From: Acidovorax sp. Root219
Lineage (GTDB): Bacteria > Pseudomonadota > Gammaproteobacteria > Burkholderiales > Burkholderiaceae_C
Reading direction: 5' to 3'
Assembly (NCBI RefSeq): GCF_001428665.1
Contig: NZ_LMIJ01000023.1
Span: 23,980 to 87,979 of the forward strand
DNA: 64,000 nt
Shown here: piece after piece, positions 9,391-17,516 of the stretch
How positions within the stretch are numbered: the first letter of the stretch is position 1
How the letters are laid out: every line of letters begins with the position of its first letter
The notes under the pieces: model-generated
Told to the model about the DNA's origin: nothing
The model's database searches: none
The model's input: only the letters and a program-made list of their open reading frames with translations
Position numbers and translations under genes: made by a program

Positions 9391-9945
9391 ATGACCGCCC
9401 GCCCCACCATCGAAGTCGCCGTCACCATGCGCCGCGAGCGCCTGGACAACCGCTGGCAGCCCTGGCGCTGGGTGCTGGACGACGTGGTGCCCGCAGAATC
9501 CGCCTTTGGCGGTGTGCCGCGCCTCTTGCGCCAGGACGATAACCAGGCCCTGTGGCTGTTCCCGGGCTTTGCCGTAGAACTGTTCAAGGACGACGGCGAG
9601 GGCTACCACCTGAACCTGTCCGCGCCCGCACCCTGCTGGTTCGTGCTGTGGCGCATGGACGAGGAGGGCAGAGTTCCCGAGCCGCTGGCCCGCCCCGTGG
9701 CCGTGAGCCTGAGCTACCACGATGCCGGCCGCTGGCTCGATGCGCAGGAAACGGTGGAGCAGGTGCCCGCGCCGGCGGCCGTGCTGCAGGCGCTGCAGGC
9801 CTTTGTCGACGAGCACTACGCGCCCGAGCCCAAGCGCCGCAGGCGGCCCGACAGCTTCCAGTCGCTGACCGACCGCTTCGGCAACCCGGCATCGGTCTCC
9901 ACGGACAAACAGCGCGGTGGCCGGGGCGGCCCGCACCATGGCTGA
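9391..9945 (+). CDS. DUF3305 family protein
   Basis: A 184-residue soluble protein of the DUF3305 family, which is found almost only in formate dehydrogenase loci. The N-terminal half contains an RxRxDNRWQPWRW-type block (about residues 9-23) and a GFAVELFKDDGEGY block (about 52-65) characteristic of the family. The C-terminus is basic (KRRRR near residue 150). The biochemical role is unknown; an accessory role in assembly of the respiratory formate dehydrogenase is inferred from conserved position. Its end overlaps the start of the DUF3306 gene by 8 bp. An ATG at 9361 would add 10 codons. Confidence 0.8.
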   Translation: MTARPTIEVAVTMRRERLDNRWQPWRWVLDDVVPAESAFGGVPRLLRQDDNQALWLFPGFAVELFKDDGEGYHLNLSAPAPCWFVLWRMDEEGRVPEPLARPVAVSLSYHDAGRWLDAQETVEQVPAPAAVLQALQAFVDEHYAPEPKRRRRPDSFQSLTDRFGNPASVSTDKQRGGRGGPHHG

Positions 9946-10621
9946 CGGTTTTCTCTCGCGCTGGTCGCGGCGCAAGCAGGAGGTGGCTGCGGGCAGGCCC
10001 GTGCAGGAGCCTGAGCCATCGCCCCCATCAGAGGCCTTGCCATCCGCCGCCGCCATGCCTGCCCCGGAGCCGGTGGCCGTGCCTGCCGCCGCTGAGCCAG
10101 AGCTGCCCACGCTGGCCGATGCCCAGGCCTTGACGGCCGAGTCCGACTTCAAGCCCTTCATGGGCCGCGGCGTGGCGCCCGATGTGCGCAACACGGCCAT
10201 GAAGAAACTGTTTGCCGACCCGCATTTCAATGCCATGGACGGCCTGGACATCTATATCGACGACTACTCCAAGCCCGATCCGCTGCCCGAAGGCATGCTG
10301 CGCCAGATGGCCAGCGCCCACTTCATGGGCTTCTTCGATCATGAAAAGGACGGTGCCGGAGAGGCTGTGCCGCAGCCCGCACAGGCAAAGGCCCCGCAAG
10401 ACCCTCAGCCTCGGGATGATGCGGAGACGCCAGCGCTGCCAGACGTGGCACAGTCCGAGGTATGCACCGCCATTCCTAGCTCGCCAGAACTGGCCTCAGT
10501 CGACCCCGCTGGGGGCGATGGGGTCAGGGTAGCCAGCCATACCGAACATGACCACGCTGATCTGCGACTGCAACCAGACGATGCCCCTCGACGCGAAGGC
10601 GTTGGGCGCGGCCCTGCATGA
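9938..10621 (+). CDS. DUF3306 family protein
   Basis: A 227-residue protein of the DUF3306 family. The conserved opening is MADGFLSRWSRRK, followed by a Pro/Ala-rich linker (about residues 25-60) and the family core (about 65-135) with LTAESDFKPFMG, VRNTAMKKLF and a YSKPDPLP block. The C-terminal ~90 residues are low-complexity and acidic. It is coupled to DUF3305 by overlap, and its 3' end overlaps the next gene by 74 bp, an unusually long overlap. The last 25 codons are therefore read in two frames and are probably not functionally constrained here. Function unknown; formate dehydrogenase accessory by context. Confidence 0.78.
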   Translation: MADGFLSRWSRRKQEVAAGRPVQEPEPSPPSEALPSAAAMPAPEPVAVPAAAEPELPTLADAQALTAESDFKPFMGRGVAPDVRNTAMKKLFADPHFNAMDGLDIYIDDYSKPDPLPEGMLRQMASAHFMGFFDHEKDGAGEAVPQPAQAKAPQDPQPRDDAETPALPDVAQSEVCTAIPSSPELASVDPAGGDGVRVASHTEHDHADLRLQPDDAPRREGVGRGPA

Positions 10622-12650
10622 GGAACTGACCCTCCATTCCACGCTGTGCCGGCGCGAGGCCGGCGCCTTCCAGGACGCCATCCGCACCGGCCAGGAGGTG
10701 GTGGTGGCCTGCACCCAGGAGCAGCGCCTGTTTGGCGAACTCGGCGCGCAGACCGAAGGCGCGGTCTCACCGATCCGCTTCGTGAACATCCGCGAAACCG
10801 GGGGCTGGAGCCGCGATGCCCGCGATGCAGGCCCCAAGATCGCTGCCTTGCTGGCCGCAGCCCGCCTGCCCGAGCCGCCGCCGGTGGCCACCGTCAGCTA
10901 CAAGAGCGCCGGGCGCCTGCTGGTCATCGGCCCGCTCGATGCCGCCGAACAGGCTGCGGCCTTGGTGGCCGATGTGCTCGACGTGACCTTGTTTGCACAG
11001 GGCCCGGGGCAGGCAGGCGGTGCGCAGGCACGGCGTTTCCCCGTGCTCGGCGGGCGCCTCACCGGGCTGTCGGGCTGGCTCGGGGCCTTCGACGTGCAGT
11101 GGTCAGCCGACAACCCCATCGACCTGGACCTGTGCACGCGCTGCAATGCCTGCATCGTGGCCTGCCCCGAAAACGCCATCGGCCTGGACTACCAGGTGGA
11201 CCTGTCCGCCTGCGATGCGAACCGCGCCTGCGTGCGCGCCTGCCAGGTGGCGGGCGCCATCGACTTCGGCCGCGAGGCCAGCGCGCAACAGGAGCGCTTC
11301 GACCTGGTGCTGGACCTGCGCCCGGCCACGGCCGTGCCCACCTTCACCCAGCATGCACCGCCCCAAGGCTACTTCCGCAGCGACGGGCGCGACATGGCCG
11401 TGCTGCTCAAGCTGCGCGAGATGGTGGGCGAGTTCGACAAGCCCCGCTTCTTCGCATACAAGCAAAAGCTCTGCGCCCACAGCCGCAACGAGACCGTGGG
11501 TTGCAATGCCTGCATCGACATTTGTTCTGCCGAGGCCATTTCCAGCGACAAGAGCCGCCAGCAGATCAAGGTCAATCCCCACCTGTGCGTGGGCTGCGGC
11601 GCCTGCACCACGGTGTGCCCGACGGGTGCACTGTCCTTTGCCTACCCGGGTGCCACAGAGCAGGGCGCGCGCTTCAAGGCCTTGTTGTCCACCTATGCGG
11701 CGGCAGGCGGCCAGAGCGCCGTGCTGCTGCTGCACAGCCAGGAGCAGGGCCAGGCCTTGGTCGACGCACTGGGCCGTGCCGCCCAGCTGCGGCGTGCCCA
11801 GGGCGTACCCGCCAATGTGATCCCGGTGCCGCTGTGGCACACCGCCAGCACCGGCGTGGACCTGTGGCTCAGTGCGCTGGCCTATGGTGCTTCGCAGGTG
11901 GTGGTGCTGGCCACGCACGAGGAGGCGCCCCAGTACCTGGATGGTGTGCAGGCGCAGATGGAGGTGGCCCAGGCCATCCTGCATGGGCTGGGCTACACCG
12001 GCAGCCACCTGCGGCTGCTGCGCGCGGGCGATGTGGCGGCGCTCGATGCCGCCCTGCAGTCCCTGTGCAACACCCGCCAGCTGCGGCCGCCGGTGGCGGC
12101 GCGCCATGGCGTGGCCCAGGAAAAGCGCGCCACGCTGGAGATGGCGCTGGACCATTTCATCGCCCATGCGCCACTGCTCCAGGAGGGCTTGCCCGAAGCC
12201 ATCGCCCTGCCCGCAGCCGGTGCGCCGCTCGGGTCCATCACGGTCGACAAAAACCGCTGCACGCTGTGCCTGAGCTGCGTGAGCGCCTGCCCGGCCGGTG
12301 CCCTGCAGGACAACCCGCAACTGCCCCAGCTGCGCTTTCTGGAAAAGAACTGTGTGCAGTGCGGCCTGTGCGCCACCACCTGCCCCGAAGACGCCATCAC
12401 CCTGCAGCCGCGCCTGCTGCTCACGCCCGAACGGGCGCAACTGCGCGTGTTGGCCGAAACCCAGCCCTGGGCCTGTGTGCGCTGCAGCAAACCGTTTGGC
12501 ACGCTCAAGGCCATCGAAGCCATGCTGGAGCGGCTCTCGGGCCACGCCATGTTCCAGGGCGAGGCGCTGGAGCGCCTGAAGATGTGCGGCGACTGCCGCG
12601 TCATCGACCTCTATTCTTCCCAGAGCGAAGCGAAAGTGACGGACCTGTGA
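10548..12650 (+). CDS. polyferredoxin-like 4Fe-4S protein of the formate dehydrogenase locus
   Basis: A 700-residue cytoplasmic protein carrying several ferredoxin-type clusters. Cys groups are visible as CTRCNACIVACP (about residue 195) with CDANRACVRAC after it, CNACIDIC and CVGCGACTTVCP (about 325-365), CTLCLSCVSACP and CVQCGLCATTCP (about 570-620), and a C-terminal CVRC...CGDC pair. It has no signal peptide or membrane segment. Homologues accompany DUF3305/DUF3306 and respiratory formate dehydrogenases; the function has not been established, with electron transfer or cofactor maturation as the obvious options. It overlaps the 3' end of the DUF3306 gene and the 5' end of the TorD-like gene. 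Confidence 0.8.
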   Translation: MTTLICDCNQTMPLDAKALGAALHEELTLHSTLCRREAGAFQDAIRTGQEVVVACTQEQRLFGELGAQTEGAVSPIRFVNIRETGGWSRDARDAGPKIAALLAAARLPEPPPVATVSYKSAGRLLVIGPLDAAEQAAALVADVLDVTLFAQGPGQAGGAQARRFPVLGGRLTGLSGWLGAFDVQWSADNPIDLDLCTRCNACIVACPENAIGLDYQVDLSACDANRACVRACQVAGAIDFGREASAQQERFDLVLDLRPATAVPTFTQHAPPQGYFRSDGRDMAVLLKLREMVGEFDKPRFFAYKQKLCAHSRNETVGCNACIDICSAEAISSDKSRQQIKVNPHLCVGCGACTTVCPTGALSFAYPGATEQGARFKALLSTYAAAGGQSAVLLLHSQEQGQALVDALGRAAQLRRAQGVPANVIPVPLWHTASTGVDLWLSALAYGASQVVVLATHEEAPQYLDGVQAQMEVAQAILHGLGYTGSHLRLLRAGDVAALDAALQSLCNTRQLRPPVAARHGVAQEKRATLEMALDHFIAHAPLLQEGLPEAIALPAAGAPLGSITVDKNRCTLCLSCVSACPAGALQDNPQLPQLRFLEKNCVQCGLCATTCPEDAITLQPRLLLTPERAQLRVLAETQPWACVRCSKPFGTLKAIEAMLERLSGHAMFQGEALERLKMCGDCRVIDLYSSQSEAKVTDL

Positions 12651-13276
12651 GCGCCACCGCACCCCTGACCATGGCCGCCAGCGCCGCCCTCGACGAGGAA
12701 ACCGCGCGTGCCGAACTCTATGGCCTGCTGGCGCAGCTGTACTACAGCGCCCCGGCGCCCGGCCTGCTGGCCACCCTGCGCGTGGCCGTGACCCAGGCGC
12801 CGGCCGAAGGTGGCTTGCTGGAGGAGCCCTGGCAGCAACTGGTGGGGGCCGCCCGTGCGCGGGAGGACGCGGCCATTGCCGCCGAGTTCGAGCGCCTGTT
12901 CGGCGGCATGGGCAAGCCCGAGGTCTTCCTCTACGGGTCGCACTACCTGAGCGGCTTTCTCAACGAGAAGCCGCTGGCACGCCTGCGCAGCGACCTGGAT
13001 GCCCTGGGCCTGGCGCGCAGCGAGGCCATGCCCGAGACCGAGGACCACCTGGCCTACCTGTGCGAGGCCATGCGCTACCTGATCGCTGGTGACGACATGG
13101 CGGTGTGCAACCTTACGACACAACGGGACTTTTTTGCCGCCCACCTGCAGCCCTGGGTGCCGGCCCTGTGCGATGTGCTGGAGGCCCACCCCGCCGCCCC
13201 CTTCTATGGCGCGCTGGCCCGCTTCACACGGGCTTTCGTGGCTGTGGAAGCCCAGGGTTTCGACATGCTGGAATGA
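12647..13276 (+). CDS. TorD/DmsD-family molybdoenzyme chaperone
   Basis: A 209-residue all-helical chaperone of the TorD family. Such proteins bind the Tat signal of a molybdoenzyme and protect the apo-enzyme until cofactor insertion. The family pattern is visible: a helical start (ARAELYGLLAQLYY), a FGG...YGSHY segment near residues 85-105, and the E-x-x-DHL-x-Y-L signature near 130. The GTG at 12647 overlaps the preceding TGA (GTGA); an ATG eight codons later is an alternative with no better ribosome-binding site. The likely client is the Tat-exported formate dehydrogenase encoded 370 bp downstream. Confidence 0.85.
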   Translation: MSATAPLTMAASAALDEETARAELYGLLAQLYYSAPAPGLLATLRVAVTQAPAEGGLLEEPWQQLVGAARAREDAAIAAEFERLFGGMGKPEVFLYGSHYLSGFLNEKPLARLRSDLDALGLARSEAMPETEDHLAYLCEAMRYLIAGDDMAVCNLTTQRDFFAAHLQPWVPALCDVLEAHPAAPFYGALARFTRAFVAVEAQGFDMLE

Positions 13277-13342
13277 GCCGCTGCGGGCGCCTGCGAAGGT
13301 GTGCCAAACCCGAGTGAAGTTCCATGGGGTGGCCATACCCGA

Positions 13343-13371
13343 TTGCAGTGGGCCAGACACTCGCATAGACT
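13343..13371 (+). promoter_or_regulatory. candidate sigma-70 promoter of the respiratory formate dehydrogenase genes
   Basis: In the 139-bp gap before fdhX, a TTGCAG element (13343-13348) is separated by 17 bp from TAGACT (13366-13371), close to the -35/-10 consensus. This could start an internal transcript covering fdhX-fdhA-fdhB-fdhC. It is predicted by eye only. Confidence 0.35.
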
Positions 13372-13415
13372 GTATGAACGACATTGCATAGCCGCAAGCC
13401 CTCCTGGAGACAATG

Positions 13416-13628
13416 ATGCAGGACAGCCAGCCCCAACCTTCTCGCCGCCGGTTCTTTGCAGGTGCAGCCACTGCGGGGGCTGCTGCTGCCGCCGTCGTGG
13501 CCTTGCCCCACATTGCAGCCCCAGGTGCCACCGCTGCAGCCGAGCCCGTGCCAGCACCGCCTGAGCGCGGTGGCGGCTACCGCCTCTCGGCACACGTGCA
13601 GCAGTACTACAAGACCACCCAACTCTGA
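13416..13628 (+). CDS. formate dehydrogenase region Tat-signal protein FdhX
   Basis: A 70-residue protein with a twin-arginine signal (SRRRFFAGA, residues 9-17), a short Ala-rich hydrophobic stretch, and a conserved C-terminus rich in Tyr (YRLSAHVQQYYKTT). It matches the small Tat-target family found directly upstream of respiratory formate dehydrogenase catalytic genes. The role is unknown; co-export or membrane attachment of the enzyme has been proposed for such proteins. Two adjacent ATGs exist; the second (13416) is better spaced from the GGAG at 13406. It is 14 bp from fdhA. Confidence 0.82.
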   Translation: MQDSQPQPSRRRFFAGAATAGAAAAAVVALPHIAAPGATAAAEPVPAPPERGGGYRLSAHVQQYYKTTQL

Positions 13629-13642
13629 CCGCGGGGCGCGCC

Positions 13643-16621
13643 ATGTTGCTCACCAAGAAGTCTTCCCACGCCCGAGAGGGCGCTGCGGCCACCTCCTCGT
13701 CCTCTCCCTTCGTCCACAGCCTGCAGCGCGGCCTGGCCAAGGCCCTGCCCACCATGGACCGGCGTGCCTTCCTGCGCCGCTCGGGCCTGGGCGTCGGCGT
13801 GGGCATCGCTGCCTCGCAGCTCACCCTGGTCAAGAAGTCCAGCGCCGCGGAGGGCGCCAAGGTCGGCCTGGGCGACAGCAAGATCGAGGTGCGCCGCACC
13901 ATCTGCACCCACTGCTCGGTGGGCTGCGCGGTGGACGCCGTGGTCGAGAACGGCGTCTGGGTGCGCCAGGAGCCGGTGTTCGACTCCCCCATCAACCTGG
14001 GCGCGCACTGCGCCAAGGGCGCCGCGCTGCGCGAGCACGGCCATGGCGAGTACCGCCTGCGCTACCCGATGAAGCTGGTCAACGGCAAGTACGAGCGCAT
14101 CAGCTGGGACACGGCGCTCACCGAGATCACCGCCCGCATGCAGGACCTGCGCAAGGCCAGCGGGCCCGACAGCGTGTACTTCGTGGGCTCGTCCAAGCAC
14201 AACAACGAGCAGGCCTACCTGCTGCGCAAGTTCGTGAGCTTCTGGGGCACCAACAACTGCGACCACCAGGCCCGCATCTGCCACTCCACCACGGTGGCCG
14301 GGGTGGCCAACACCTGGGGCTACGGGGCCATGACGAATTCGTACAACGACATGCAGAACAGCAAGGTCGCCATGTACATCGGCTCCAACGCGGCCGAGGC
14401 CCACCCGGTGAGCATGCTGCACATGCTGCACGCCAAGGAGACCGGCTGCAAGATGATCGTGGTGGACCCGCGCTTCACCCGCACGGCGGCCAAGGCTGAT
14501 GAGTTCGTGCGCATCCGTTCGGGGTCCGACATTCCCTTCCTGTTCGGTTTGCTGTACCACATCTTCAAGAACGGCTGGGAGGACAAGCAGTACATCAACG
14601 ACCGTGTCTATGGCATGGACAAGGTGCGCGAGGAGATCCTGGCCAAGTGGACGCCCGACAAGGTCGAGGAGGCCTGCGGCGTCAAGGAAGAGCAGGTGTT
14701 CAAGGTCGCGAGCCTGCTCAACGCCCACCGCCCCGGCACCATCGTCTGGTGCATGGGCCAGACGCAGCACACCATCGGCAACGCCATCGTGCGGGCCTCG
14801 TGCATCCTTCAGTTGGCTCTGGGCAACGTGGGCAAGACCGGCGGCGGCACCAACATCTTCCGCGGGCACGACAACGTGCAGGGCGCCACCGACGTGGGCC
14901 CCAATCCCGACTCGCTGCCTGGCTACTACGGCATTGCCGAAGGGGCGTGGAAGCATTTCGCGGCGGTCTGGGGCGTGGACTTCGAGTGGATCAAGGGCCG
15001 GTATTCGAGCCCGGCCATGATGACCAAGTCGGGCCTCACGGTCTCGCGCTGGATCGATGGGGTGCTCGAAAAGAACGAGCTGATCGACCAGGACTCCAAC
15101 CTGCGCGGCGTGTTCTTCTGGGGCCATGCGCCCAACTCCCAGACCCGGGGGCTGGAGATGAAGCGCGCCATGGACAAGCTCGACCTGCTGGTGGTGGTCG
15201 ACCCTTACCCTTCGGCCACGGCCGCCATGGCGGCCATGCCCGGCCGGGCTGAAGACCTGAATCCGAACCGTGCGGTCTATCTGCTGCCTGCAGCCACGCA
15301 ATTCGAAACCAGTGGTTCGTGCACGGCATCCAACCGCTCGCTGCAATGGCGCGAGAAGGTGATCGAGCCGCTGTGGGAGAGCCGCTCGGACCACATGATC
15401 ATGTACCAGTTCGCGCAGAAGCTGGGTTTCGACAAGGAGCTGGTCAAGAACTACAAGCTGCAGAAGGTGCAGGGCATGGACGAGCCCGTGATCGAGGACA
15501 TCCTGCGCGAGATCAACCGCAGCGTCTGGACCATCGGCTACACCGGCCAGAGCCCCGAGCGTCTGAAGGCGCACATGAAGAACATGCACCTGTTCGACGT
15601 GAAGACCCTGAAGGCCAAGGGCGGCAAGGACAAGGAAACCGGCTACGACTTCACCGGCGACTACTTCGGCCTGCCCTGGCCGTGCTACGGCACGCCCGAG
15701 CTCAAGCACCCCGGCTCGTCCAACCTCTATGACACTTCCAAACATGTCATGGATGGCGGCGGGTGCTTCCGCGCCAACTTCGGTGTCGAAAAGGATGGCC
15801 AGAACCTGCTGGCCGAGGACGGATCCTACTCGCTGGGCTCCGACATCACCACCGGCTACCCCGAGTTCGACCATGTGCTGCTCAAGAAGCTCGGCTGGTG
15901 GGACGAGCTCACCGACGCGGAGAAGAAGGCCGCCGAAGGCAAGAACTGGAAGACCGACCCCACGGGCGCGATCATCCGCGTGACCATGAAGAACCATGGC
16001 TGCCACCCCTTCGGCAACGCCAAGGCGCGCGCCGTGGTGTGGAACTTCCCCGATGCCATTCCGCAGCACCGCGAGCCGCTGTATGGCACCCGGCCCGACC
16101 TGATGGCCAAGTACCCCACGCACGATGACAAGAAGGCGTTCTGGCGCCTGCCCACCCTCTACAAGAGCGTGCAGGACAAGAACATCGCCGACAAGGTGCA
16201 CGAGAAGTTCCCGCTGATCCTGACCTCGGGCCGTCTGGTCGAGTACGAAGGCGGCGGCGAGGAAACCCGCTCCAACCCCTGGCTGGCCGAGTTGCAGCAG
16301 GAGTCGTTCGTGGAGATCCACCCCAAGACCGCCGGCGAGCGTGGCGTGCGCAACGGCGAGCGGGTGTGGCTCAGTTCGCCCACGGGCGCCCGCATCAACG
16401 TGCAGGCCCTGGTGACCGAGCGCGTGGCGCCCGACACGGTGTGGATGCCGTTCCACTTTTCGGGCCGCTGGCAGGGCGCGGACATGCTGGACCACTACCC
16501 CAAGGGCGCAGCGCCCATCGTGCGCGGCGAGGCCGTGAACACGGCCACCACCTATGGCTACGACAGCGTGACCATGATGCAGGAAACCAAGACCACGATC
16601 TGCAACGTGGAACGGGCATGA
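13643..16621 (+). CDS. fdhA: respiratory formate dehydrogenase catalytic subunit, Tat-exported
   Basis: A 992-residue periplasmic molybdopterin enzyme that oxidises formate at the outer face of the cytoplasmic membrane. It has a long N-region and a twin-arginine motif (DRRAFLRR, residues 39-46) followed by a hydrophobic stretch, then the [4Fe-4S] motif CTHCSVGC and a distal AHCAKG Cys. The bis-MGD domains include the metal ligand Cys213 (ARICHSTT), so this is a cysteine enzyme and no in-frame UGA is involved. The C-terminal dinucleotide-binding domain contains VWMPFHFSG. It is followed closely by fdhB; export of the A-B pair should depend on Tat and on the TorD-like chaperone. Confidence 0.93.
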   Translation: MLLTKKSSHAREGAAATSSSSPFVHSLQRGLAKALPTMDRRAFLRRSGLGVGVGIAASQLTLVKKSSAAEGAKVGLGDSKIEVRRTICTHCSVGCAVDAVVENGVWVRQEPVFDSPINLGAHCAKGAALREHGHGEYRLRYPMKLVNGKYERISWDTALTEITARMQDLRKASGPDSVYFVGSSKHNNEQAYLLRKFVSFWGTNNCDHQARICHSTTVAGVANTWGYGAMTNSYNDMQNSKVAMYIGSNAAEAHPVSMLHMLHAKETGCKMIVVDPRFTRTAAKADEFVRIRSGSDIPFLFGLLYHIFKNGWEDKQYINDRVYGMDKVREEILAKWTPDKVEEACGVKEEQVFKVASLLNAHRPGTIVWCMGQTQHTIGNAIVRASCILQLALGNVGKTGGGTNIFRGHDNVQGATDVGPNPDSLPGYYGIAEGAWKHFAAVWGVDFEWIKGRYSSPAMMTKSGLTVSRWIDGVLEKNELIDQDSNLRGVFFWGHAPNSQTRGLEMKRAMDKLDLLVVVDPYPSATAAMAAMPGRAEDLNPNRAVYLLPAATQFETSGSCTASNRSLQWREKVIEPLWESRSDHMIMYQFAQKLGFDKELVKNYKLQKVQGMDEPVIEDILREINRSVWTIGYTGQSPERLKAHMKNMHLFDVKTLKAKGGKDKETGYDFTGDYFGLPWPCYGTPELKHPGSSNLYDTSKHVMDGGGCFRANFGVEKDGQNLLAEDGSYSLGSDITTGYPEFDHVLLKKLGWWDELTDAEKKAAEGKNWKTDPTGAIIRVTMKNHGCHPFGNAKARAVVWNFPDAIPQHREPLYGTRPDLMAKYPTHDDKKAFWRLPTLYKSVQDKNIADKVHEKFPLILTSGRLVEYEGGGEETRSNPWLAELQQESFVEIHPKTAGERGVRNGERVWLSSPTGARINVQALVTERVAPDTVWMPFHFSGRWQGADMLDHYPKGAAPIVRGEAVNTATTYGYDSVTMMQETKTTICNVERA

Positions 16622-16649
16622 ACACGCAGCAGCGACCAGGAGACACCCC

Positions 16650-17270
16650 ATGGCACGAATGAAATTCATCTGCGATGCAGAGCGCTGCATCGAATGCAAC
16701 GGCTGCGTCACCGCCTGCAAGAACGAGCACGAAGTGCCCTGGGGCGTGAACCGCCGCCGCGTGGTCACGCTCAACGACGGCGTGCCGGGCGAAAAGTCCA
16801 TCTCGGTGGCCTGCATGCATTGCAGTGACGCCCCCTGCATGGCCGTGTGCCCCGTGAACTGCTTTTACCGCACCGACGAAGGCGTGGTGCTGCACGACAA
16901 GGACGTCTGCATCGGCTGCGGCTACTGCAGCTATGCCTGCCCGTTCGGCGCCCCCCAGTTCCCCTCGCAGGGCACCTTCGGCGTGCGCGGCAAGATGGAC
17001 AAGTGCACCTTCTGCGCCGGCGGCCCCGAAACCCACGGCAGCCAGGCCGAGTTCGACAAGTACGGCCGCAACCGCCTGGCCGAGGGCAAGCTGCCGGCCT
17101 GCGCCGAGATGTGCTCCACCAAGGCCCTCTTGGCCGGCGATGGCGACGTGGTGGCGGACATCTTCCGCAACCGCGTGGTGCAGCGCGGCAAGGGTGCCGA
17201 GGTCTGGGGCTGGGGCACGGCCTATGGCTCCAAGCAGGCCGGCCAACCCACCCCGGGAGCCAAGTCATGA
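16650..17270 (+). CDS. fdhB: respiratory formate dehydrogenase iron-sulfur subunit
   Basis: A 206-residue ferredoxin-type subunit carrying electrons from the catalytic subunit towards the membrane cytochrome. Four Cys groups are visible: CIECNGCVTAC (about residues 14-24), CMHCSDAPCMAVCP (about 54-67), CIGCGYCSYACP (about 89-100) and a CTFC...CAEMC pair, consistent with four [4Fe-4S] clusters. It has no signal peptide of its own and is expected to be co-exported with FdhA. An AGGAG site precedes the ATG. The stop codon overlaps the next ATG (ATGA), so translation of the small lipoprotein is coupled to it. Confidence 0.92.
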   Translation: MARMKFICDAERCIECNGCVTACKNEHEVPWGVNRRRVVTLNDGVPGEKSISVACMHCSDAPCMAVCPVNCFYRTDEGVVLHDKDVCIGCGYCSYACPFGAPQFPSQGTFGVRGKMDKCTFCAGGPETHGSQAEFDKYGRNRLAEGKLPACAEMCSTKALLAGDGDVVADIFRNRVVQRGKGAEVWGWGTAYGSKQAGQPTPGAKS

Positions 17271-17503
17271 CCGGGCGCACTGTACTGATCCTGGGCGCAG
17301 CCTGTGGGCTGCTGGCGCTGGTGGCCTGCACCGAGAAGCCGCAGACCGGCGGCGGCGTGCGCATCGATGCGCCGCCCTATGCCGGCACAGGCAGCAATTT
17401 CACGCAGCCCGGCTGGAAGGCCGGCGACAAGGCTGGCTGGGAGCAGCAGCTCAAGGCGCGCCAGCAGTACGGCCAGAACGAATACACCCGCACCACCCGG
17501 TAG
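17267..17503 (+). CDS. small lipoprotein in the formate dehydrogenase operon
   Basis: A 78-residue predicted lipoprotein. The N-terminal hydrophobic stretch ends in the lipobox LVAC (Cys about residue 23), and the mature part is short and polar (GWKAGDKAGWEQQLKAR). It lies between fdhB and fdhC, overlapping fdhB by 4 bp and ending 13 bp before fdhC, so it is almost certainly part of the enzyme operon. I do not recognise a named family. It could be a periplasmic assembly or docking factor for the exported FdhAB complex; this is inference from position. Confidence 0.7.
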   Translation: MTGRTVLILGAACGLLALVACTEKPQTGGGVRIDAPPYAGTGSNFTQPGWKAGDKAGWEQQLKARQQYGQNEYTRTTR

Positions 17504-17516
17504 AGCGAGGCCTGCC

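Noticed and set aside
13643..16621. Possible selenocysteine formate dehydrogenase
   Set aside because: The metal-ligand position is an ordinary TGC cysteine codon (residue 213), and there is no in-frame TGA. The NAD-type enzyme likewise has Cys389.
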